This document shows, one piece after another, positions 13,352 through 25,799 of a stretch of 64,000 nt of DNA. The position numbers and the translations under genes are program-made. Source of the stretch: Apoderus coryli (Eukaryota; Arthropoda; Insecta; Coleoptera; Attelabidae); NCBI GenBank assembly GCA_911728435.2, contig OU452213.1, positions 6,799,834-6,863,833 on the forward strand. Direction: 5' to 3'. The notes beneath the pieces are model-generated. The model saw only the letters and a program-made list of their open reading frames with translations, searched no databases and had not been told where the DNA came from. Position 1 is the first letter of the stretch. Each line of letters starts with the position of its first letter.

Positions 13352-13860
13352 AACATGTTGATTAATTGTTATTGTTGTTAAAAATTAAAATTGCTTGCAA
13401 AATCATAGAAATATTCTATAAGACTGTATTATTAAAGTAAAAGAAATAATTTGCCTACTTGATATCCCACCTCTGAAATTTACAATTTGTATTGTTACGG
13501 CTCAAAATTGATGGTGTGTGTGTGTTTTTTGTTTAAATGTCGTTAGTTTAATTAATAATAAAAACAGTGCTGTGCAATTTTGATCGTCCAGTTTCGTCGT
13601 TGTATGTATCTAGTATTTCACATTCTAAACACAAGCTTTATTCTCTTGATAGGAAACAAAAATCTACTCTTAACGTATTTCTAGTAATTAATTTTTGTAT
13701 ATTTATTATATCGGGTGAGTCATTGTTGCAACAAAATTGCTTATTGTAACGGCATTATTATTAGTAAAGTACAGGGCGTACCATTTAAAATGTACATTAT
13801 GCAGTTGGTAATGGTGATTATTTTTTATGCACTTTTTAGGAAATTCTACATTCTGATGAG
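13352..13860 (+). other. TBC1D30 3' region
   Basis: AT-rich sequence after the stop codon. Candidate polyadenylation signals are the ATTAAA near 13432 and the AATAATAAAAA near 13555. A TACAGGG motif near 13770 marks the start of repeat-derived sequence. No second gene is seen; a 60-codon frame at 13567 has no recognisable feature. Confidence 0.5.
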
Positions 13861-15780
13861 CAGCTTTTCTTTGGCGTGAATTACTGTAGTACTAGTAAAA
13901 ATAGACTAAATTCATTTTTTCCAAAAGGAACACCCTGTATATTATTATATTTTTAGATTCCTTATTCATTTCTGAATATTTTGTTTTAACACTTCCATAG
14001 GCTTATCTCTAACGCTTTTTGGAAAAATAATTTATTTAAATGTTTTTGCTCGAAAACACGTTTCCGAAAAAAAATTGTATTTTCGTCCTTTGAACATATA
14101 GCATCCTGAAATTTTGATAGTAGTTTAAGAACATCTTATAAAAATAATTACCGTAGACAGATTGACCCATGAAACTACAGGGTGGTCGCGAATTACTGTA
14201 GCATAATCTACTAGTAAAAATAGGTGAAAGTAATTTTTTTCAAAAGGAACACCCTGTATATTATTATATTTTTTTGGATTCCTTATTCATTTCTGAATAT
14301 TTTGTTTTACCTGTTCCATATGATTATCTCTAATGGTTTTTGAAAAAATAATGTATTTAAAGTTTTTTTTGCTGGAAAACAGGTTTTTGAAAAAAATTGT
14401 ATTTTCGTACTTTGAACACATAGCATCCTGAAATTTTGGTAGTAGTTTAAGAACATCTTATAAAAATAATTACCGTAGACAGATTGACTTATGAACCTAC
14501 AGGGTGGTCGCGAATTACTGTAGCATAATCTACTAGTAAAAATAGGTGAAAGTATTTTTTTTCTAAAGGAACACCCTGTATATTATTATCTTTTTAGATT
14601 CCTTATTCATTTCTGAACATTTTGTTTTAACTCTTCCATATGCTTATCTCTAACGGTTTTTGAAAAAATAATTTATTTAAATTGTTTTGCTGGAAAACAG
14701 GTTTTCGAAAAAAAAATTGTATTTTCGTACTTTGAACACATAGCATCCTGAAATTTTAGTAGTAGTTTAAGAACATCTTATAAAAAATAATTACCGCAAA
14801 CAGATTGACCCATGAAACTACAGGGTGGTCGCGAATTACTGTAGCATAATCTACTAGTAAAAATAGGTGAAAGTAATTTTTTTCAAAAGGAACACCCTGT
14901 ATATTATTATATTTTTAGATTCCTTATTCATTTCTGAATACTTTGTTTTAACTCTTCCATATGCTTATCTCTACCGGTTTTTGAAAAAATATTTTATTTA
15001 AATTTTTTTGCTGGAAAACAGGTTTTTGAAAAAAAATTGTATTTTCGTACTTTGAACACATAGCATCCTGAAATTTGGGTAGTAGTTTAAGAACATCTTA
15101 TAAAAACAATTACCGTAGACAGATTGACCCGTGAAACTACAGGGTGATCGCGAATTACTGTAGCATAATCTACTAGTAAAAATAGGTGAAAGTAATTTTT
15201 TCAAAAGGAACACCCTGTATATTATTATATTTTTAGATTCCTTATTCATTTCTGAATATTTTGTTTTAACTCTTCCATATGGTTATCTCCAGCGGTTTTT
15301 GAAAAAATATTTTATTTAAATTTTTTTGCTGGAAAACAGGTTTTCGAAAAAAAATTGTATTTTCGTCCTTTGAACACATAGCATCCTGAAATTTTGATAG
15401 TAGTTTAAGAACATCTTATAAAAACAATTACCGCAAACAGATTGACCCATGAAACTACAGGGTGGTCGCGAATTATTGTAGCATAATCTAGTAAAAATAG
15501 GTGAAAGTAATTTTTTTCAAAAGGAACAGCCTGTATATTATTATATTTTTAGACTCCTTATTCATTTCTGAATACTTTGTGTTAACTCTTCCATATACTT
15601 ATCTCTACCAGTTTTTTAAAAAATATTTTATTTAAAATTTTTTGCTGGAAAACAGGTTTTCGAAAAAAATTTGTATTTTCGTCCTTTGAACAAATAGCAT
15701 CCTGAAATTTTGGTAGTAGTTTAAGAACATCTTATAAAAATAGTTTCCGTCCAGGGAAATCAAAAATATAACAATATACA
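13860..15780. repeat. 320-bp tandem array A with CACCCTGTA/TACAGGGTG motifs
   Basis: The marker CAGGGTGGTCGCG (one copy reads GATCGCG) begins at 14178, 14500, 14821, 15140 and 15458, a period of 318-322 bp, with partial units at both ends. Each unit also contains GGAACACCCTGTATATTATT. The reverse complement of this unit is the unit of the array at 20560-22920, so the two arrays are one family in opposite orientations. The array lies between the 3' ends of two convergent genes. Confidence 0.92.
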
Positions 15781-16290
15781 GGGTGTACTGTTTGGAAAAA
15801 TGACTTTTTAGGAAACTAACTATAGGTAGTTAGTAGTAGGTCATAGTACAGTAATTTGCGACCACCCTGTAACTCAATGGGTAAATTTCTTTGCGCAAAT
15901 TATTATTATTACTTTATTGTTAAATTTTCAAGATGTTATTTGCTTTTAAGATAAATTCACAAATTTTTTTGTCCTTTTTTTTACAAAAAAAAAATTAAAA
16001 CTAAAATTATTATTTTTTGAAAAACTGCTAGAGGTCTGAAAACAAAACATTCAGAAATGAACAGGAACCCAAAATATTAATAATATACCGGGTGGTCTAT
16101 ATGTAGATTTACCGCTTTTCTACAGTTTATAAATTCGATCTTATTACGTTTACAACATTGATTCACCCTGTATATTTCGTTGAATTTCATTTGTGGTTAT
16201 TATTTTCTTAGACTAATAATACCTACTGTGAGTGAGGCAAATATTGTTGTAACGTTTTCAAAAAATAAATTGACACAAAAACATAATTAA
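15781..16290. repeat. Inverted, diverged fragments of the 320-bp family
   Basis: After array A the orientation switches: ACAGTAATTTGCGACCACCC appears near 15850-15870, followed by TGTAACTCAATGGGTAAATT, matching array B rather than array A. Other family termini lie at about 16089 (ACCGGGTGGTCTATATGTAG) and 16163 (CACCCTGTATA). No coding sequence. Confidence 0.7.
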
Positions 16291-16314
16291 AAAGTTTTTA
16301 TTATGAAAAATAAT

Positions 16315-19300
16315 TTAAAAATAATCCAAGACCGGTGGACAAGTACACACCAAATGCTTGTCCCCATAAATATCATCAATCCGCGACACAGTGGGCCACA
16401 CCTTGGTCCAGGGTTTGACGAATGCAGCAGGAAACGCCGCCTGTTCCCTACTGTACGGCCGTTCCCACACAGAACTAACCACAATTTCCTGGGGATGCGG
16501 TGCCATTTTCAATGGATTCACCCTAACATCCATCCGCCCTTCCTCTATTTCCCGGATTTCCTGTCTGATATGAATCAGAGCATCACAAAATCGGTCCAAT
16601 TCCTGTTTATCTTCTGATTCCGTTGGTTCAATCATTAGTGTGCCTGCTACAGGCCAGGACATAGTCGGTGCATGGAATCCAAAGTCCATTAAACGTTTCG
16701 CGATATCTGCTGCTTCAATGTTTGCAGTCTTTTTGAAGTCTCTGACATCAATAATGAATTCATGCGCTACAAGATTTGATGTTGCACTTTTAAACAGCGT
16801 TGTATAGTGACCATCCAGTACCTAAACAAAATAAGGGAAGACAGTAGGGAAAAAAACGTTTAACTCAAGGTCCTTACCTTGGACATATAGTTAGCGTTCA
16901 AAATAGCGACTTGCGTAGCCTTCCGTAAACCCCTAGCACCCATCATCTTGATATAGGCCCAGGATATTGGTAGGATTGCACTAGAGCCAAACGGAGCTGC
17001 ACTAACCACTTGAGACGACTGTGAACTGTCTCCTCCTAAAGGATTAACGACAGGATGACCGGGTAGGTATGGTGCTAGATGGGATTTAACACCGATTGGA
17101 CCCATTCCAGGCCCACCACCACCATGCGGGATGCAAAAGGTTTTGTGCAAATTTAAATGGGAAACGTCACCGCCATAGTCACCTTAGTAGGTAGAAATCG
17201 TGATGAGGCTTACAATTTCAAATTTGATTTGAATTTACTTTACCTGGGCGACATAGTCCTACTTGGGCGTTCATGTTAGCCCCATCTAAGTAGACTTGTC
17301 CGCCGTTTTGGTGGACAATATCGCAGACATCTGCTATGGTGTCCTCAAAGACGCCGTTTGTTGAAGGATACGTTATCATCATACATGACAAATTGTCTCG
17401 GTATTGCTCCGCATTGATTTTTAGGTCTTCCACGTCAATGGTACCGTCATGGCGCACTTTGATGGGTTTGACGCGCATCCCAGCTATTTGGGCACTTGCT
17501 GGATTCGTTCCATGTGCACTGATTGGGATGAGGCAAACATCTCTAGGAAATCAAACAGTTTTGACACCCTGTATCTCGTAAACTTCTAAGCTTCTTACCT
17601 ATGAGCATTTCCTTGAGCCTCGTGGTAACACTTGATAGCAGTCAACCCAGCATACTCGCCTTGAGCACCACTGTTAGGCTGAAAACTAATTTTCGCATAC
17701 CCGGTAATCGCACAAAGATCCTTTTCCAATTCATCAAACAATTGCTGATAGCCTTCAGTTTGTTCCAATGGTGCGAACGGATGAATATCCGTGAAATGTC
17801 TAAAGGAACACGGCATCATTTCCGTGGTGGAATTCAGCTTCATCGTACACGATCCTAACGGTATCATCGAATGGACTAGGGAAATATCTTTGTTCTCCAG
17901 CATCTTCATGTATCGGACAATTCTGGTTTCTGAATGATGCGAGTTGAAGACTGGATGTGTGAGAAATGGTGAAGTTCGTTTGAAATCGCTGCGATAAATC
18001 GCTTTATCGCGTACTGAAGGTATATTAAGATAGTCCTGTACAGTTTTTGATTGACCGAATATGTAAAAAATATCGTCAACATCATTTTCGGTTGTAGTTT
18101 CATCTAAGGCTATCCCCACAGCATTATCTTCAAAGTATCTAAAGTTAATCTGCTTTGAAGCGGCTCTACCTTTGATTTCTTCAATCGATAAACGTGGTTC
18201 AACTCTCAATGTATCGAAAAATGTTTGATTAGTGAGATTATTCATATCTTCCGCCAAACCATAGTGAAGAATCTGAAGAAAACTTGAATTGAATGAAGGA
18301 TAAATCACTGGAATAAGAAGGAGACTTACAAGCGCTAGATTATGCACTCTAGTCGCTATATCTTTAAGTCCCTGCGGACCATGATACACAGCAAACATTG
18401 CTGACATGTTTGCTAGTAACGCTTGTGCCGTACATATGTTGCTTGTAGCTTTATCGCGTCTAATATGTTGCTCTCTAGTTTGCAGTGCTAATCTAAATAA
18501 AAATTGTTAATTATTACATACATTCCGTTCCTCCTCGTTATCGATATCGATAACTTTTTGTTTTTGTCGATATTTCCTCTTTCTAGTGTCTGATGATGGG
18601 CCCTAAACCGAAACTTCTAATTTTGATTAATAAATAGACACAAAGGTGTATATAAAATGGTAGTTTTCAATGTTTTTGTCCTGAATAACTTTTTTCCTCG
18701 TATAATGTGTATCAGTTCAGGCTCCTTCAGAAATTTAAATAAAATGGGAGATCGCTGAGGTCCGAAAACCACGAAAATGGTGGGGGTAACCATATGTCGA
18801 CGCCATACGTCAAATTTCAAACATCATACGTCATAACCCAGCTAGCAACGCACGTGATTTTGACGTGAAATATACGTCTCTAATTACGGCAAAATGACCA
18901 ACATTTCGACGTCATAATGACGACAATAAGTCACAGCTAATTGACGTCGAATAAGGACGTAACAACACATCGAGTGATAACGTCAAAAATACGTCAATAT
19001 GCGTCCAATGTTAAACCAGTAAATGTTAACTCCTTTTTATAATTTTTAAGTCGATTGCGACACGTCAAAATGACGTCATTGCATAGACCGATGTAATTGA
19101 CATAAACGACGTAAATGTGACATTTGACGTATAGCGTTGACACGTTTCACGTCATTTTCGTGGTTTTCGGACGATTTCCTATGTTATTTCTATAAGAACT
19201 GAAACGGAACCCCTATAGCGTAACTACTGATGAGTTTAGTTGGGTAGGTGTTAAAAAATAAACATTTTTTAACTTTCAATGTCTTAAAAAAATATTTTCG

Positions 19301-22300
19301 ATACGCCAATGGTAACCAAACACATCTGAGTGTTTCGACAAGCTGTCCTGCTACCCTTTTGAATATTTCTGCGATTATTTCAAATTGAATTGCGTTATTT
19401 TATCTTGAGCACAGGACACCCTGTATACAATGAATGTATACAGATTGTCCAGAAAAAGTTTAGAAACGTATCCACTAGATAAAATTTAAACAACCATCAA
19501 ATAGATAACTTAGGGTTGAATTTAACTTAAAAGGTCAATAAAGAGGTTGAAAATAGCTGAAAAAAAGGTCATGAAAACCTTAATGTGTTAAATATAGGTA
19601 CCTATAACCATCTCGACCAGCTGCATCCCTGGTAACCCCAATCATTCGACCCGGCATCAAACGTACCAAGGACTGATTACAAGCGAAGAATCCGGCATGT
19701 GGACCTCCATAACCTACAAAACAGAGAGTTAAAACCAATTTTTCGATTTTTAAAAGGGTTTTTTCTTTACCTAAAGGCACTCCGAACCTCTGTGAAGTAC
19801 CTACAGCTATATCAACTCCAAATTCACTTGGAGGCCGTAGTAGTGTTAAAGCTAGTAAATCAGTAGCGCAGCAAACCAACGTTCCATTTGCATGTGCCTG
19901 TTCTGTTAAGGCAGTAAAGTCGCAGACATTTCCGAGGGTATTTGGATATTGAAACAAAATCCCTGCCACATCTCTATTTGTAAAATCAGCTTCAAATACA
20001 TCGAGTACTTCAACTTGAAGTCCTAATGATTGTAACCTACAAAATTAATCTATGAATTTGGAAAATTCTCCCGTTGGAATGAATGTATACCGAGTTTCCA
20101 CTACTGAAATCGTTTGAGGGTGTAGTTCGTTGGAAACAATGACTTTACCACGTTTATTGTGTCTGTAGCAAAGCGACAAGGCTTCAGCTGCAGCTGTACC
20201 TTCATCTAGAAGTGAGGCGTTAGCTACTTCCAGTCCTGTGAGGTCAGTGATTATTGTTTGGTAATTTAGAAGACCTTCTAATCGTCCTTGAGCTACCTAA
20301 TTATGGAATTTGTGTTAGTTGGTGTGGTTTCTATAGGTTTATAATGCTTACTTCCGGTTGATAAGGTGTATATTGGGTGGTCCAACCAGGATTTTCGAAG
20401 ATGTTTCGCATGATTGTATGTGGAACGCAACAGTTGTGATAACCCATTCCGATGTAGGAGCGCCATATTTCGTTTTTCTCAGCAATTGTTCTAATACGTT
20501 TTATTAAATCATATTCACCTTAAATTTCAGGAATACAGTTTGTAGTTTGTATCCACTTTCATATTATTCATATAGGACACCCTGTATATTATTATTCTTT
20601 TCATTTCCTATACATTTCTGAGTATTTTGTCCGAACTATAATGGATTTTGAAAAAGTACAATACAAAAATTATGTAGATACTTATATTTTTTGAAAAATA
20701 ATCGTTATTTCGTTTTTTGGCTAGATAGAATCTTGAAATTTTTACAGTAGTTTAATAATATTGTATGGCAATTACTTTGTAAACAGATTGTTCTATAAAG
20801 ATACAGGGTGACCGCAATTAATTGATATACGAGTACTAGTATGTAAGTACATAATTCTAGAGTGATTTGTACCACCCTGTAACTTGATCATTCGATTCCT
20901 TTGCACGAATTGTTTCGCTAACATGTTCTCTAACTAGTGTCAAAATTCTATCTTTTCAGAAGCCGAAAATATAATAATATACAGAGTGTTCTATTCGATT
21001 AAAATAATGTATGTCTATGTTTATTAGTATATTATTCTACAGTTATTTGCGACCACCCTGTAACCTAATGGGTCAATTTCTGCATGCAAATATTTGTGTC
21101 AACATGTCTTTCAGCTACTGTCAAAATTTCAAATTTTTATCTATTAAAAAGACTAAATGCCCAGCTTTTTTCGAAAAGTTGTTTTTCGCAAAAAAAAAAT
21201 TGTACAAAAATTATTTTTTCAAAATCAGTTAGAGATAGGTATAGGAAGTTATAAGGATAAAATATTCAGAAATAAATAGTGAATCTTAAAATATAATAAT
21301 ATACAGGGTGATCTATTAAAAAAATGATGTATGTCTATTTTTATTAGTATATTATTCTACAGTTATTTGCGACCACCCTGTAATCTAATGGGTCAATTTC
21401 TGCATGCAAATATTTGTGTCAACATGTCTTTTAACTAATGTCAAAATTTCAAAACTGTATCTACTAAAAAGACTAAATGACCAACTTTTTTCGAAAAGTT
21501 GTTTTTCGCAAAAAAAAAATTGTACAAAAATTATTTTTTCAAAAAAGTTAGAGATAGGTATAGGAAGTTATTAGGATAAAATATTCAGAAATAAATAGTG
21601 AACCTTAAAATATAATAATATACAGGGTGATCTATTAAAAAAATGATGTATGTCTATTTTTATTAGTATATTATTCTACAGTCATTTGCGACCACCCTGT
21701 AACCTAATGGGTCAATTTCTGCATGCAAATAATTGTGTCAACATGTCTTTAAACTAATGTCAAAATTTCAAAACGGTATCTACTAAAAAGACTAAATGAC
21801 CAGCTTTTTTCGAAAAATTGTTTTTCGCAAAAAAAAATTGTACAAAAATTATTTTTTCAAAATCAGTTAGAGATAGGTATAGGAAGTTATAAGGATAAAA
21901 TATTCAGAAATAAATAGTGAATCTTAAAATATAATAATATACAGGGTGGTCTATTAAAAAAATGATGTATGTCTATTTTTTTTAGTATATTATTCTACAG
22001 TTATTTGCGACCACTCTCTAACCTAATGGGTCAATTTCTGTATGCAAATAATTGTGTCAACATGTCTTTAAACTAATGTCAAAATTTCAAAACTGTATCT
22101 ACTAAAAAGACTAAATGACCAACTTTTTTCGAAAAGTTGTTTTTTGAAAAAAAAAAAATTGTACAAAAATTATTTTTTCAAAATCAGTTAGAGATAGGAA
22201 TAGGAAGTTATAAGGTTAAAATATTCAGAAATAAATAGTGAATCTTAAAATATAATAATATACAGGGTGATCTATTAAAAAAATGATGTATGTCTATTTT

Positions 22301-23520
22301 TATTAGTACATTATTCTACAGTTATTTGCAACCACCCTGTAACCTAATGGGTCAATTTCTGTATGCAAATAATTGTGTCAACATGTCTTTTAACTAATGT
22401 CAAAATTTCAAAACTGTATCTACTAAAAAGGCTAAATGACCAGCTTTTTTCGAAAAGTTGTTTTTCGCAAAAAAAAAAAAATTGTACAAAAATTATTTTT
22501 TCAAAATGAGTTAGAGACAGGTATAGGAAGTTATAAGGATAAAATATTCAGAAATAAATCGTAAATCTTAAAATATAATAATATACAGGGTGATCTATTA
22601 AGAAAATTATGTATGTCTATTTTTATTAGTATATTATTCTACAGTTATTTGCGACCACCCTGTAACCTAATGGGTCAATTTCTGCATGCAAATATTTGTG
22701 TCAACATGTCTTTTAACTAATGTCAAAATTTTAAAACTGTATCTAGTATAAAGACTAAATGACCAACTTTTTTCGAAAAGTTGTTTTTCGCAAAAAAAAG
22801 AATTGTACAAAAATTATTTTTTCAAAATCAGTTAGAGATAGGTATAGGAAGTTATAAGGATAAAATATTCAGACATAAATATTGAACCTAAAAATATAAT
22901 AATATACAGTAGTAGTAGATACAAATGTCTAAATATTTTAGACGGATAGATTAGATTAGTTTGCATAAATAACGAAATTTTCTAAATAATCATGTACGTA
23001 TCGCTATACACGTAAACGTGTACACCTTTTGTTATTATTGAAAGAAAATATTATCTTCAAACAATTATTGATCAATTATTTGAACCAGAAGGTCAAAGAT
23101 AGGACCCCTGCAAAGCTTTATCAGCAAACCTGACCTTTCACATTTTATTGTCTACATGATTATTTTTTATTTTTTCTAACAAATTAAAATTGCTTACCAA
23201 TAGGTTCCCCAATATCTAGACCCTGTTTTAGACTTATATTTTTAGGTACTGCTTTCTCACTTAATTCATCTAGACTCTGTAAATCATGAGACAAAACAAA
23301 TCATAAAGAAACTAAGAAAATTACATTCACTTACTTTCAAACCTAACGTATCCAACATAGTAATAATATCACTGTCCCTAGTCCCAATGTGTCTGCTGGG
23401 GAACTCATCTTTAACTTGAATTAGGGGCACAACACTTTTTTGTGAAGTTATACACCTAGAAGTTTTCAATTTTATTAATTTGTTAAAATACTGTTTTTGA
23501 CTACGAATATTTCGTAGCAT
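16315..23520 (-). CDS. GLDC: Glycine dehydrogenase (decarboxylating), glycine cleavage system P protein
   Basis: Eleven exons on the minus strand: 23335-23520, 23198-23276, 20352-20518, 20091-20296, 19771-20036, 19602-19713, 18330-18492, 17599-18272, 17244-17542, 16878-17182 and 16315-16821. They sum to 2,964 nt, exactly 987 codons plus stop, close to the usual family length. The enzyme decarboxylates glycine with pyridoxal phosphate and passes the aminomethyl group to the H-protein lipoyl arm in the mitochondrial matrix. Landmarks are [10 protein letters not shown] near the start, [76 protein letters not shown], and [20 protein letters not shown], whose lysine (about residue 731) is the PLP Schiff-base residue. 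The first roughly 30 residues are basic and hydroxylated, fitting a mitochondrial presequence. An AATAAA lies just after the stop (minus strand, 16297-16302). No frame damage is seen. Confidence 0.97.
18761..19171. mobile_element. Short TIR element packed with ACGTC motifs (MITE-like)
   Basis: A perfect 19-bp terminal inverted repeat, TCCGAAAACCACGAAAATG at 18761-18779, is matched by its complement at 19153-19171, bounding 411 bp in a GLDC intron. The interior carries about 14 copies of ACGTC or GACGT, including several full GACGTC palindromes and TGACGTCA-like sites. No clear target site duplication was found and there is no ORF. The superfamily is unknown. Confidence 0.8.
19172..19601. other. 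GLDC intron remainder
   Basis: AT-rich intron sequence with one isolated repeat terminus, ACACCCTGTATAC at 19416, followed by its near complement GTATACAGATTGTCC. Nothing coding. Confidence 0.5.
20560..22920. repeat. 320-bp tandem array B (inverse of array A), inside GLDC intron
   Basis: The marker GCGACCACCCTGTAA lies at about 21049, 21369, 21688, 22007 (mutated), 22328 and 22651, a period of 319-323 bp. A diverged unit starts near 20577. Each unit contains TATAATAATATACAGGGTG and AGTTAGAGATAGGTATAGGA. Reverse-complemented, these match the array at 13860-15780. The array fills most of the 2.7-kb intron between GLDC exons 2 and 3. Confidence 0.92.
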
Positions 23521-24527
23521 ATTTGTTTTTTTATAAATTTGTCTAGGTATATGGGAAAATGGTTTACACTAAATATGTTTGTTAACTTTATTTAAATTAA
23601 ATAAGTTATTGCTTATCAGTAAAAAGTAATTTATTTTGATATTATTCAGAGGTCAAATAATTATAAGACATTTTTGATAAAAATAGTCTTTATAGTGTTT
23701 GCATCATAACTACATATCTCTTACGAACATATAATATTTCTCTGACAATGCCTATTTTAATAAATGCTACAATGATTTTAGTATAATATATTTTGGTTTC
23801 TGATTTAAAATTACCGCCACCAGCTCAATATTGTGCTACCATCTATGAAGATTTGGCACCAAAGCAATTTATTTTTATATGTAACGCCCTCTATCCAACG
23901 ATTGAATTGCGAAGTATAATAGATTCCTTTCAATACTGCCTGGAGTGTGTTCGGAAGATATCTGCATATTATACAAGTTTATCTACACAGTACATTGATG
24001 GTTATGCAACACAAAATACAAGTTTTGCAAATTGCCCTTCCATAGCGGCGAAAACAGTGACAACCAATCAAAAGCGAAATATAGTAATCGTTCGTCGGTG
24101 AAACATTTGCACCATGTGTTACATTTACATTAAAAAGCTGCGGATTTTTAAATGTAAAATTGTTATTATATCCTTTACCTAATATTTACACGATCCCAAC
24201 ACATTATCATTGTCTATATTTTATTCCTTATAAAGACAATGACATTATAAAAGAACTAAGTATTGTTGATATATTAAAATTATGATGAAAATCTGCAAAT
24301 ATTTTGAATGTAGGTGCAAAGGTTCTACCCTGTAACTTTTTGTTACGTCAAATGTCTTCTTACTACTAACCCATAACCCAATTTCATCGAAATGTCAAAT
24401 TAATCAACATTACATTATATTTATATAAAAATTACAAATTTAATTTTCTTAGTTAGATTTGTAGTATTTATTAAGTTGAAACAATAACTTAAAACTAGAT
24501 AACTAACAGTAATTTACAGTGTTCAAA
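23521..24527. promoter_or_regulatory. Intergenic region between divergent GLDC and TMEM65 starts
   Basis: The two start codons face away from each other across about 1.0 kb, so both promoters and 5' leaders must lie here unless upstream non-coding exons exist. A 102-codon open frame at 23793-24101 begins without an ATG and shows no recognisable domain. A repeat-terminus motif TACCCTGTAAC is at 24326. No TATA box was assigned. Confidence 0.5.
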
Positions 24528-25799
24528 ATGAAAACATTAAAAGCCATATCAAATATATCGACAGTAGTATTCCAAAGATCAGAAACAAATAGTCAACCAT
24601 TACTACTATTAACAAATAAAGTCTTTAGCCGGTGTTTCGTGAAGAATCCATGTAGCTTTCACCAATCGGTACCAATCAGATATTTCAGTTGTACTCGACC
24701 ATATTTAGGAACAGCTGGACATGCTGAAACAACCAGCATGACACAGGGTTTATCAAAACTACAGGCACAAGAACTGATCCTGAGACTTAACGATGAGGAA
24801 CGTAGCAATCTAACCAATGCTTTACACGAGTACCATTCGAAGCTGGTAAAAGAGGAATACGAAGGTAAAACTTACAGGTATTTGTGTGTTCCTCTTTGCA
24901 TAACATCTCGTATTACACTTTAATTTGCTATTATTCATTGTTTTGTATTTGCACTGTTAGATACTATTTGTTGTTTAGTTTTTCAATGTTATTGAAGGTC
25001 AGTTAGCTGCATCTAGGTGGCGTAGCAAATATGGGAGACCAGCGAAGCTACCTAGATTAGGCGATGTGGATCCTACAGGCACTTATTGTCCTGTTCCTGA
25101 GGACTGGTTGCAAAAGAAATTCGGTACGATAAATGAGTTTGATTTTATTTTACGCTTATTATTCAATGTTCGCTGTTTACTTAATTATGTTATAAATTGA
25201 TTCTTTAAATTACGTCATAGTTTACTGGTTTTAATTTTAGCTGCATCGATTCCACGGCCAACTAATCGTAATTTAATTGACAGTAAGTTACAGTAATAAG
25301 TTACTTTGATATTGATATAATTTATTGAATTGTTTTTCTAGTTGCCATTGCAAATTCGATACCATTTATCGGTTTTGGGTTTTTGGATAATTTTTTTATG
25401 CTTATCTTCGTAAGTATGGTGTATTTAATGAGAATAAAAAGCACTGGGAGAATATTTACTTTCCAGGGTGATTATATCGATCTCTATTTGGGTTCCTACT
25501 TTTTCCTATCAACAATGGCAGCAGCCGCCTTAGGTAATACATTGTCAGACATATTGGGGATTGGTTCAGCGTTTTATGTGGAACGTATAGCGAATAAAGT
25601 CGGTTTCAGACCGCCGAAATTGTCTCCAATGCAAATGGAAATGGGTTGTTCAAGAAATGCCGCGAATTTAGGCAGAGTTCTTGGTGTTACTATCGGTTGT
25701 ATTTTAGGGATGTGTCCTCTGTTCTTTAGAAAACCGAAAAGTAATAACGCTGAATCGACTGATAATGAAAATACGTCAGTTGAAGTGGCTGTTACTTAA
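24528..25799 (+). CDS. TMEM65: Transmembrane protein 65 (mitochondrial)
   Basis: Five exons: 24528-24864, 24998-25123, 25241-25282, 25342-25409 and 25467-25799. They sum to 906 nt, 301 codons plus stop, somewhat longer than the vertebrate protein. The start is the only ATG in frame before the body. TMEM65 is an inner mitochondrial membrane protein linked to mitochondrial sodium-calcium exchange. Visible features are a basic, Ser/Thr-rich N terminus consistent with a mitochondrial presequence, an amphipathic segment LNDEERSNLTNALHEYHSKL, the conserved RWRSKYGRPAKLPRLGD, and three hydrophobic segments: IANSIPFIGFGFLDNFFML, the Gly/Ala-rich segment around LSTMAAAALGNTLSDILG, and RVLGVTIGCILGMCPLFF. 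The hydrophilic tail is acidic. Divergently placed from GLDC. Confidence 0.93.

Noticed and set aside
16303..16617. Plus-strand frames of 60-104 codons near 16.3-16.6 kb
   Set aside because: Complementary shadows of the last GLDC exon.
23793..24101. 102-codon open frame between GLDC and TMEM65
   Set aside because: It has no ATG at its start, no recognisable domain, and lies in the presumed shared promoter region. Composition is not convincing for a gene.
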